The notes under the pieces were generated by a model. It was not told where the DNA came from and ran no database searches. It saw only the letters and a list, made by a program, of their open reading frames with translations. Below, in pieces: positions 17,608-23,358 of a DNA stretch of 28,518 nt (the first letter of the stretch is position 1; each line of letters opens with the position of its first letter). A program made the position numbers and the translations under genes. Source of the stretch: an uncultured Clostridia bacterium (GTDB lineage: Bacteria; Bacillota; Clostridia; TANB77; CAG-508); NCBI GenBank assembly GCA_947624925.1, contig CANQMG010000008.1, positions 1 through 28,518 of the forward strand. The letters are read 5' to 3'.

Positions 17608-18897
17608 GTGCAAAAGCTAAAAAAAGTAATATTAATATTAATTATAATAATAATATGTATTATAGGAATAATTTTTGTAATATTACAAACTAAAAATAAA
17701 ACAGGTTTTGAAAATATAATTAAAACAGAAGAAAATAACAATAATATTATAACTAATACAGAATATAGTGAAGTTAAGTTTGTAAGTGACTATAACCAAT
17801 ATTTTATTGTACAAGATTGTATAGGTAAATTTATACAAACTGTAAAAGAATCAGAACCTTTATATATTGAAAAGATACTAGATTCTAAATATATAAAAGA
17901 TAATAATATTAATATAGAAGAAATGTCTAAAATATTGGACAAATACAATTTTGAATCATACGGTGATTATGTAGCAGAAGAAATGAGTTATATATATAAT
18001 AATAAAAATTATTTATATTTTGTGAAAGGAAAATATAAAATTTTAGATGAATATGATGATAACAAATATATCAATTTAAATATAATTGTACATATAGATA
18101 TAAATAGTGAAACATTTAAAATAATACCAGAAGAGCCACCTAAAAATTTACTTGCTATAGATGATATATATTTACAATATTTAAAAGAAAATATTGAATA
18201 TGATTCATACAATACATATTCTGAAAAAAATATTAGTGAAGAAACGATGGCTAAAAATTATTTTATGAGCTATATAATATTACTTCAAGGAGATTTAGAA
18301 AAAGCATATAATACATTAGATGATAAGTATAAAGAAGAAAAATTTGAAAATATTGATGAATTTAAAAAGTATATTAAAGATACCGAAATGACTGAAAGAA
18401 AGTTTAAAGACTATACTGCAAGATATGGAAATGAATATAAAATATTTATAATACAAGATAATAATGGAAGAGAATATATATTTAAAGAAAATTTAATTAA
18501 TTCATATACAGTTATGTTAGATGATTACACTACTAAAATAACACAAATAACAAATTCATATAAAAAGCTAACCAATAGAGAAAAAGCAGAATATAACGTA
18601 GAGAATTTTATACAAATGATTAATAATAATGATTACAAGCAAGCATATAGTTACATAGACGAAACTTATAGAGAAAATAATTTTAGTACACAAGAAAAAT
18701 TTATAACTTATATTAAAGAACATACATATGAAAATAATTCATTTGAGGTTGAGAATATTGAAAAATTAGATGATTATTATTTAGTAAAGGTAAAGCTTAA
18801 TGATAAAAATGAAGAAAATACAGAGGAAAAGGAATTATCAATAATAATGAAACTGGAAAATGAAACAGATTTTAAAATATCTTTTCAGGTTATTTGA
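17608..18897 (+). CDS. Membrane-anchored protein with repeated NTF2/VirB8-like domains
   Basis: This protein has 429 residues if the GTG at 17608 is used; TTGGAGGA lies 8-9 bases before it. A GTG at 17569 with a weaker site would add 13 residues. One membrane span (about 7-28) is followed by three related extracytoplasmic segments. The second and third each start with a helix of the form DLEKAYNTLDDKYKEEKF or DYKQAYSYIDETYRENNF followed by beta strands, like the domain of the 15695 protein. Tandem NTF2-like domains behind one span are typical of TcpC/VirB8-like scaffolds. It is the last T4SS gene, 57 bases after the hydrolase. Specific function is inferred from position and fold pattern only. 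Confidence 0.6.
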   Translation: MQKLKKVILILIIIIICIIGIIFVILQTKNKTGFENIIKTEENNNNIITNTEYSEVKFVSDYNQYFIVQDCIGKFIQTVKESEPLYIEKILDSKYIKDNNINIEEMSKILDKYNFESYGDYVAEEMSYIYNNKNYLYFVKGKYKILDEYDDNKYINLNIIVHIDINSETFKIIPEEPPKNLLAIDDIYLQYLKENIEYDSYNTYSEKNISEETMAKNYFMSYIILLQGDLEKAYNTLDDKYKEEKFENIDEFKKYIKDTEMTERKFKDYTARYGNEYKIFIIQDNNGREYIFKENLINSYTVMLDDYTTKITQITNSYKKLTNREKAEYNVENFIQMINNNDYKQAYSYIDETYRENNFSTQEKFITYIKEHTYENNSFEVENIEKLDDYYLVKVKLNDKNEENTEEKELSIIMKLENETDFKISFQVI

Positions 18898-18924
18898 TAA
18901 GACTTTTAAAATAACACGCTCCAT

Positions 18925-18990
18925 CTTGCTGTCATTTGGCATTTTCACGCTCGACTAAAGCACGCTTTGAAAATGGCAAATGACACGCTT
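18925..18990. repeat. Dyad element E1 (18-bp arms)
   Basis: TGTCATTTGGCATTTTCA (18930-18947) is repeated in inverse at 18968-18985 with one mismatch. The loop and flank carry repeated CACGCT words (18946, 18961, 18984) that are GC-rich against the AT-rich background. The word CTTGCTGTCA at 18925-18934 recurs in the larger element at 20208-20217, so the two may belong to one repeat family. It lies directly behind the T4SS genes; there is no T-run, so a terminator is less likely. Confidence 0.6.
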
Positions 18991-19064
18991 AAGCTACTCT
19001 ATAGTAAAAAAATATTTCAAACCTTTATTTTGTATCTTTTCAAACAAGTTAAACCACGACATTT

Positions 19065-19093
19065 TTGACAAAATGCATAAAAAATGGTATAAT
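19065..19093 (+). promoter_or_regulatory. Consensus promoter of the small membrane peptide
   Basis: TTGACA at 19065-19070, a 17-base spacer and TATAAT at 19088-19093, about 30 bases before the ATG of the 42-residue gene. Confidence 0.85.
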
Positions 19094-19124
19094 AAATGTA
19101 GAAATTAATGGAAGGAGAATTTCT

Positions 19125-19253
19125 ATGATGAAGTTCATTTGGTGGCTTATACGGCTACCATGGTATCTGTTAGCATTTTGCGTTAAATACTGGTGGGTCC
19201 TCCTCATAGTGTTTATCATAGGGGCAATAGCCCTCTCGATATTTATGAGGTAA
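19125..19253 (+). CDS. Trp-rich 42-residue membrane peptide of unknown function
   Basis: The gene starts at ATG 19125 behind GGAAGGAG, has a perfect promoter and a strong terminator, so it is a well-delimited unit. The product (MMKFIWWLIRLPWY and onward) has five tryptophans at 6, 7, 13, 23 and 24, a hydrophobic span from about 25 to 40, and ends in R. Its codons differ sharply from all neighbours: CGG, CTG, GTC, CTC, GCC, TCG, GGG and AGG occur in 42 codons, while neighbours avoid them. R10 is the only in-frame CGG in the window outside the two shift sites. I do not recognise the family; a small membrane regulator, toxin-like peptide or recently acquired gene are options. The DNA also forms local hairpins (GGTGGC/GCTACC, GGGC/GCCC), so an RNA role is possible. 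Confidence 0.6.
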   Translation: MMKFIWWLIRLPWYLLAFCVKYWWVLLIVFIIGAIALSIFMR

Positions 19254-19256
19254 TTT

Positions 19257-19297
19257 AAATCCGGAGATGCTTTTTTGCATATCCGGATTTATTTTTT
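19257..19297 (+). terminator. Terminator after the small peptide gene
   Basis: AAATCCGGA (19257-19265) pairs with TCCGGATTT (19282-19290) and ATGC with GCAT inside it, around a T6 loop; ATTTTTTCTT follows. Confidence 0.88.
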
Positions 19298-19342
19298 CTT
19301 ATTGGGGTCAAGTCTTAAAATAATTATCATAAAATAAAATGT

Positions 19343-19374
19343 ACAAGCATATAATTTAATATAGCTTGTTTTTT
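19343..19374 (+). promoter_or_regulatory. Attenuator-like hairpin before the CAP gene
   Basis: ACAAGC (19343-19348) pairs with GCTTGT (19364-19369), with extra AT pairs inside, and runs into six Ts directly before the AGGAGG site of the 19385 gene. It may terminate or attenuate transcription into that gene; no alternative antiterminator structure is evident. Confidence 0.45.
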
Positions 19375-19384
19375 AGGAGGATTT

Positions 19385-20134
19385 ATGATTATTATAAAAA
19401 AGAAATATTTAATGTTAATTGCAAGTATTATATTGTTTATACTTGTTTTTTGCATTATTAAAGAAACATATTCTATGAGTCATTATCAAACTGTTAATTT
19501 TTCTACAGGACTTGTTACTGCAAGTAAATTAAATGTAAGGCAAGGACCATCTACTTCATATAAAATAGTTACACAAGTTGATAAAAATGAGTATATACGT
19601 GTTTTTGCTCAAATAGGTAAATGGTATGTTGTACAAGTTGAAGGCGATTATATAGGTGCTGTTAGTAAAGATTATGTAAAACCAATTTATGCAAGCTCAA
19701 ATGGTGGTACAACAGATGATGAAGGAAATACTGCTGGCAAAACCACTGTTCTTTCAGAAGATGAAAAAGAAGTTTTTAATTTAATTAATAAACAGAGAGA
19801 AAATGCAGGTTTATCTGCATTAGTTATAAATGATGAACTACAAAATGTTGCTAGAATAAAAGCAAGAGATATGGTACAAAACAATTATTTTTCACATACC
19901 TCTCCAACATATGGTTCTCCATTCGATATGATAAAAAATTTTGGAATATCATATAAAACTGCTGGCGAAAATATTGCTGGAAATTCAAGCAATAGCAAGG
20001 CTGTAAATGCTTGGATGAATTCAGAAGGACATAGAGCAAATATACTAAATGGAAGTTATAATCAAACAGGAATTGGAGTGGTTAATAGCACAAAATATGG
20101 TAAAATTTATGTTCAAATGTTTATAGGAAAATAA
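19385..20134 (+). CDS. Secreted SH3b-CAP domain protein (YkwD-like)
   Basis: This 249-residue protein has an N-terminal hydrophobic signal or anchor segment (about 7-25). A bacterial SH3 domain follows (about 42-100, with KLNVRQGPSTSYKIV and GKWYVVQ), then a short Gly/Thr linker, then a CAP/SCP domain (about 123-249). The CAP domain shows the family strings INKQRENAGL, FSHTSPTYGSPFDM, AGENIA, AWMNSEGHRANIL and TGIGVV, including the two histidines and two glutamates of the CAP cavity. SH3b domains usually bind peptidoglycan, so the protein should sit at the cell wall; the biochemical role of bacterial CAP domains is mostly unknown. An AGGAGG site precedes the ATG. It converges with the minus-strand gene beyond the hairpin element. 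Confidence 0.9.
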   Translation: MIIIKKKYLMLIASIILFILVFCIIKETYSMSHYQTVNFSTGLVTASKLNVRQGPSTSYKIVTQVDKNEYIRVFAQIGKWYVVQVEGDYIGAVSKDYVKPIYASSNGGTTDDEGNTAGKTTVLSEDEKEVFNLINKQRENAGLSALVINDELQNVARIKARDMVQNNYFSHTSPTYGSPFDMIKNFGISYKTAGENIAGNSSNSKAVNAWMNSEGHRANILNGSYNQTGIGVVNSTKYGKIYVQMFIGK

Positions 20135-20172
20135 AAGGAAAATTTATTAAAATTTAATAAATAAAGAAAAAA

Positions 20173-20330
20173 CCCAATATAATTAAAAAAATAATAAGTA
20201 TTTGCACCTTGCTGTCACAGCCTACAAAAATGAATTAATATATGTAGGCTGTTCCAAGCGCACTTCGCTTACGCTACGTTTGAACGCTGCGCGGATGCTT
20301 CATACTCATTATTTTTTTAATTATATTGGG
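20173..20330. repeat. 158-bp hairpin element E2 with 29-bp terminal inverted repeats
   Basis: The outer arms 20173-20201 and 20302-20330 are inverse repeats matching at 28 of 29 positions (CCCAATATAATTAAAAAAAT and onward). Inside are CAGCCTACA (20218-20226) with TGTAGGCTG (20243-20251), AAGCG/CGCTT near 20256-20270, and GCGCA (20258-20262) with TGCGC (20288-20292). The GC-rich centre in an AT-rich setting and the shared CTTGCTGTCA word with E1 suggest a mobile repeat of the MITE kind or a structured RNA. No target duplication is obvious. It lies between convergent genes and could also serve as a two-way terminator. Confidence 0.65.
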
Positions 20331-20347
20331 CTAATTTACTAGGTTAA

Positions 20348-20407
20348 TTATCCAATTACATCTTTATGCCTTCTAAAATCAATTCGTTCTAATGCTTTTT
20401 TATCCAT
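20348..20407 (-). pseudogene. 19-codon stub of a probable HEPN/toxin partner gene
   Basis: On the minus strand an ATG overlaps the stop of the nucleotidyltransferase gene, preceded by an AAGGAGTAATTATTA binding site. It encodes MDKKALERIDFRRHKDVIG and then stops. The overlap and binding site are typical for the second gene of an MNT-HEPN pair, but only the start remains. The large hairpin element lies just downstream, so insertion or deletion there may have removed the rest. The frame is too short to prove homology. Confidence 0.35.
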
Positions 20408-20744
20408 TAATAATTACTCCTTCTTTTTGAATATTCATATAAAAAGGTAGTGTATCTATCCAATAATTAAAATCATTTATATTTTTTATTAAAGCTGATA
20501 TCATAATATCATTTGAAAGTCCTACATCATATGCAAAATCCCATACTTCAGTTCTTATGTTTACAATATCCTCTTCAGACATATCTGTTAATATCATTAT
20601 ATCTAAATCTGAATTTTCTCTATAATCTCCTCTAGCATAAGATCCATATAAAATAATTTTATTTATTTTATTTCCAAATATTTTATTTAATCCATTTACA
20701 AATTCATTTATAGCATTTTGTATATTTGGTGGAATTTTAGCCAT
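20400..20744 (-). CDS. MNT-type nucleotidyltransferase (MntA antitoxin-like)
   Basis: This 114-residue minimal nucleotidyltransferase carries the pol-beta-type active site: LYGSYARGDYRENSDLDIMIL (about residues 33-53), with the GSxARG loop and the two aspartates of SDLD. In MNT-HEPN modules such proteins AMPylate and neutralise the HEPN ribonuclease toxin. Here the expected partner is missing apart from a 19-codon stub overlapping the end. The start is supported by GAGGTGA upstream. An extended -10 (TGTTATACT on the minus strand, 20777-20785 region) may be its promoter. It may be an orphan antitoxin; some stand-alone members have other substrates. Confidence 0.85.
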   Translation of the reverse strand: MAKIPPNIQNAINEFVNGLNKIFGNKINKIILYGSYARGDYRENSDLDIMILTDMSEEDIVNIRTEVWDFAYDVGLSNDIMISALIKNINDFNYWIDTLPFYMNIQKEGVIING

Positions 20745-20886
20745 TTATATCACCTCACTAAGTTAATAACAAAATAAGTATAACATAAAATAAGAAAAAT
20801 TACTACTATTATTTATATTTATTTTTTAAAATATTTTGGGTTAATTATTTTAGGTTAATTGTATTTGATTAGTAAAAAAATAAATC

Positions 20887-20914
20887 TTGAAAAAGAATTT
20901 TGTTATGTTATAAT
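20887..20914 (+). promoter_or_regulatory. Promoter of trmL-dtd
   Basis: TTGAAA at 20887-20892 and TATAAT at 20909-20914 with a 16-base spacer; TG one base before the -10 makes it an extended -10. Confidence 0.65.
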
Positions 20915-20951
20915 TATTTCATAATTATAGATTTGAATAGTGAGGATAAAT

Positions 20952-21446
20952 ATGAAAATAAATATTGTACTTGTTGAGCCAGAAATTCCACAAAATACTG
21001 GTAATATAGCCAGAACATGTGCAGCAATTGGAGGAAAGTTGCACTTAGTAAGACCACTAGGTTTTAGTATATCAGATAAATATTTAAAAAGAGCTGGACT
21101 TGATTATTGGGACAAGCTAGAAATAGAAGAACACGAAAGTTTTAAAAAATTTTTAGAAAAATATGAGCCAAATGAAAATATGTTTTGGGTTACTACAAAA
21201 GCAAAACATGTATATTCAGATGTAAATTATTCAAAATTTGATGAAGTATTTTTACTTTTCGGAAAGGAAACTAAAGGACTTCCAGAAAGTTATTTAAAAG
21301 AATACATAGATAATACAATAAGAATACCAATGAAGGAACATTTAAGATCACTGAATTTATCAAACTCAGTAGCAATAGTTATATATGAAGTTTTAAGACA
21401 GATAGGCTTTGATAATTTAGAAAAAACAAGTAATTATTTTAACTAA
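20952..21446 (+). CDS. trmL: tRNA (cytidine/uridine-34 2'-O)-methyltransferase TrmL
   Basis: This 164-residue SPOUT-class methyltransferase has the three family motifs: EIPQNTGNIARTC (residues 10-22), LLFGKETKGLP (about 102-112) and IRIPM...SLNLSNSVAIVIYE (about 123-145), which build the knotted SAM site. TrmL methylates the ribose of the wobble base in tRNA-Leu isoacceptors using SAM. Length is normal. The start is ATG 20952 with GAGGA 6-8 bases before; a GTG at 20940 lies ahead of that site and is rejected. It shares a promoter with dtd, 45 bases downstream, a pairing of tRNA-quality genes that makes sense functionally. Confidence 0.95.
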   Translation: MKINIVLVEPEIPQNTGNIARTCAAIGGKLHLVRPLGFSISDKYLKRAGLDYWDKLEIEEHESFKKFLEKYEPNENMFWVTTKAKHVYSDVNYSKFDEVFLLFGKETKGLPESYLKEYIDNTIRIPMKEHLRSLNLSNSVAIVIYEVLRQIGFDNLEKTSNYFN

Positions 21447-21491
21447 CAATTTACTTTAATGTCTTATAAATGTTAAAAATTGGAGGGAAAA

Positions 21492-21929
21492 ATGAAATTA
21501 GTTATTCAAAGAGCAAAAAATGCAAGTGTAAGTGTAGATGGAAGTATTGTAGGAAAAATTGATAAGGGACTTGTTGTGCTTTTGGGAGTTGGACCTAATG
21601 ATACGAAACAAACCGCAGATGTTCTTATAAAAAAGTTAATTAATTTAAGAATATTTACAGATGAAAATTATAAAATGAATTTAAGTTTAAAAGATGTAAA
21701 TGGTGGGCTTTTAATTATATCTCAATTTACATTATATGCAAATTGCAAGAATGGCAATAGACCAAGCTTTACAGATGCTGCACCTGCAAAACTTGCAGAA
21801 GAGTTATATGAGTATTTTGTAAGTGAATGCAAAAATTTAGGAATAAATACAAATACAGGAATATTTGGTGAACATATGGAAGTTAGTTTAATAAATGATG
21901 GACCTGTAACAATATTATTAGAAGGTTAA
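21492..21929 (+). CDS. dtd: D-aminoacyl-tRNA deacylase
   Basis: This 145-residue enzyme removes D-amino acids (and mischarged glycine) from tRNA. It begins MKLVIQRAKNASVSVDG, and both signature motifs are present: SQFTLYA (about residues 78-84) and NDGPVT (about 135-140), the latter including the cross-subunit Gly-Pro motif of the chiral proofreading site. Length is typical. The start is ATG 21492 after TGGAGGG; a TTG at 21480 overlaps the binding site and is rejected. It follows trmL in the same direction with no terminator between them. Confidence 0.96.
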   Translation: MKLVIQRAKNASVSVDGSIVGKIDKGLVVLLGVGPNDTKQTADVLIKKLINLRIFTDENYKMNLSLKDVNGGLLIISQFTLYANCKNGNRPSFTDAAPAKLAEELYEYFVSECKNLGINTNTGIFGEHMEVSLINDGPVTILLEG

Positions 21930-22058
21930 TTTTAAATAAAAAACAGAGAAAAACAAAGAAAAGTAAAGAAAAAAAGAGCAATAATAGGAAAAAATAGAAA
22001 AATAAGCAAGAAATTATTTCCAATTTCATCAAAATATGAGATTTAAAGTATACATAAT

Positions 22059-22087
22059 TTGATTTTGTTTAAAATATATAGTATAAT
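22059..22087 (+). promoter_or_regulatory. Promoter of the M23 peptidase gene
   Basis: TTGATT at 22059-22064, a 17-base spacer and TATAAT at 22082-22087; transcription would begin near 22094. Confidence 0.65.
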
Positions 22088-22153
22088 AAAAATTAGTTGT
22101 TTTGTAAAAAAATACAAAAAGGAGAGTGTTTATATATTTTAAATAACAAAATT

Positions 22154-23089
22154 ATGCATTACACAAAAGAAATATTTAAACTTTCTAAAATTATTTTACT
22201 AGGACTTTTACTTATAACAACAATAATATTAATAAAGTACAAGCCAGTATATAGCGTATATATAGACGGAAATGAAATTGGATATATAGATAATAAGAAT
22301 GATGTAGAAGATTATATAAATCATATATGCAATTCAAATGAAGCAAATGTTGCATTTGCTAGTGTAAATAAAATGCCAGAATATGAATTTAAGCTAGTAA
22401 ATAATAATATGCAAACTGATGAAAGTCAAGTTAAGCAGTTAATAGATGATAATACTACAAAAACCTATACATCATATGCAATAACATTAAATGGTGAAAA
22501 TAAAATGTATTTAGCATCAATGGAAGATGCTGAAGAGGTAGTTAGAAATTTAAAAGAAGAAAATAAAGACTTACAGCTTGGTATTTTACAAGTATATTCT
22601 GAAAATTTAGAAGAAATAAAAGCAACAGATGTAAAAGAAGCTAGTATATCTTTAGCTAAAAATGTTAAAGAACAAGAAGAAAAAGAAAGAAAAATAAAAC
22701 AAAGAACTATAAATGGCATATATTTAGCAGTAAAACCAATAAGTGGAGTAATAACTTCAAGATATGGATCAAGATGGGGAAGTACGCACACAGGATTAGA
22801 TATTGCTACATCATTAGGTACACCAATAAAAGCAGTTGCTGCTGGAACAGTAACATATGCAGGTGTAAAAGGATCTTACGGAAATCTTGTTATTATAAAC
22901 CATGGAAATAATGTTCAAACATATTACGCGCATTGTAGTAAAATATACGTATCTAAAGGTGATAAAATAGAAGCAGGAGATGTTATTTCTGCTGTTGGGT
23001 CTACGGGAAATTCAACAGGACCACATTTACATTTAGAAATTAGAATAAATGGAAAAACCGTAAACCCTCAAAATTATTTATATAAATAA
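22154..23089 (+). CDS. Membrane-anchored M23 metallopeptidase
   Basis: The protein has about 311 residues from ATG 22154. One N-terminal span (about 11-32) is followed by an extracellular region of about 170 residues ending in a charged helix (KEQEEKERKIKQRT), and a C-terminal LytM/M23 domain. The M23 domain has SRYGSRWGSTHTGLDIA (H and D ligands in HTGLD), TYYAHC and GPHLHLEI, so the zinc site is complete. It should cut peptidoglycan peptides at the cell surface. The start is unclear: the only good binding site (AAAGGAGAG, 22118-22126) is followed in frame by ATT at 22136, while ATG 22154 is 28 bases away and TTG 22097 lies almost at the transcript start. A non-standard ATT start is possible. 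Architecture resembles SpoIIQ-like or MepM-like proteins. Confidence 0.82.
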   Translation: MHYTKEIFKLSKIILLGLLLITTIILIKYKPVYSVYIDGNEIGYIDNKNDVEDYINHICNSNEANVAFASVNKMPEYEFKLVNNNMQTDESQVKQLIDDNTTKTYTSYAITLNGENKMYLASMEDAEEVVRNLKEENKDLQLGILQVYSENLEEIKATDVKEASISLAKNVKEQEEKERKIKQRTINGIYLAVKPISGVITSRYGSRWGSTHTGLDIATSLGTPIKAVAAGTVTYAGVKGSYGNLVIINHGNNVQTYYAHCSKIYVSKGDKIEAGDVISAVGSTGNSTGPHLHLEIRINGKTVNPQNYLYK

Positions 23090-23102
23090 TGAATAATAAA
23101 TA

Positions 23103-23131
23103 TTGACATATGAAAAAAAAATATATATAAT
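23103..23131 (+). promoter_or_regulatory. Consensus promoter of the T-box/aspS-gatCAB operon
   Basis: TTGACA at 23103-23108, a 17-base spacer and TATAAT at 23126-23131. Confidence 0.85.
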
Positions 23132-23137
23132 ATAAAA

Positions 23138-23341
23138 AATAAATATTGCGATGAAAATACAAAGCAATTAGAAGTTACTTTAAAAGAGAAAAATAGTCTG
23201 AGGCTGAAAACTATTTTAGGTCAACCTAATCTGTGAAACATATTGGAGCAAATAATAATAAGGTGGAAAATTAAAACTTAATTTTCAAGCTGGGTGGTAC
23301 CGCGAAAATATTCGTCCCTGCAATAAGCAGGGACGTTTTTG
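23138..23341 (+). promoter_or_regulatory. T-box riboswitch leader, probable Asn specifier
   Basis: The leader holds the T-box core GCTGGGTGGTACCGCG (23289-23304), including the UGGN bulge that pairs with the tRNA acceptor end. A terminator stem, CGTCCCTG (23313-23320) with 23328-23335, and a T-run (23336-23340) follow. Stem I is reduced; its tip may be AAAATAGT/ACTATTTT near 23190-23215 and ATTAG/CTAAT closes below it. On the 3' side of the specifier loop GTGAAACA contains AAC (23237-23239), an Asn codon; no GAC is present there. Control by uncharged tRNA-Asn fits an operon making Asn-tRNA indirectly. The codon assignment is inference. Confidence 0.9.
23313..23341 (+). terminator. T-box attenuator terminator
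   Basis: An 8-bp GC-rich stem (CGTCCCTG/CAGGGACG) is followed by TTTTT. It is mutually exclusive with the T-box antiterminator formed by the GGGTGGTACC region. Confidence 0.9.
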
Positions 23342-23358
23342 TATATAGGAGGTTTGTT

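Noticed and set aside
20340..20865. Short repeats of GGTTAATTA flanking the nucleotidyltransferase gene as attachment sites
   Set aside because: Only about nine bases, AT-rich, with a further copy nearby; no integrase in the window.
22097..22153. TTG start for the M23 peptidase
   Set aside because: It lies within a few bases of the predicted transcript start and upstream of the only ribosome binding site.
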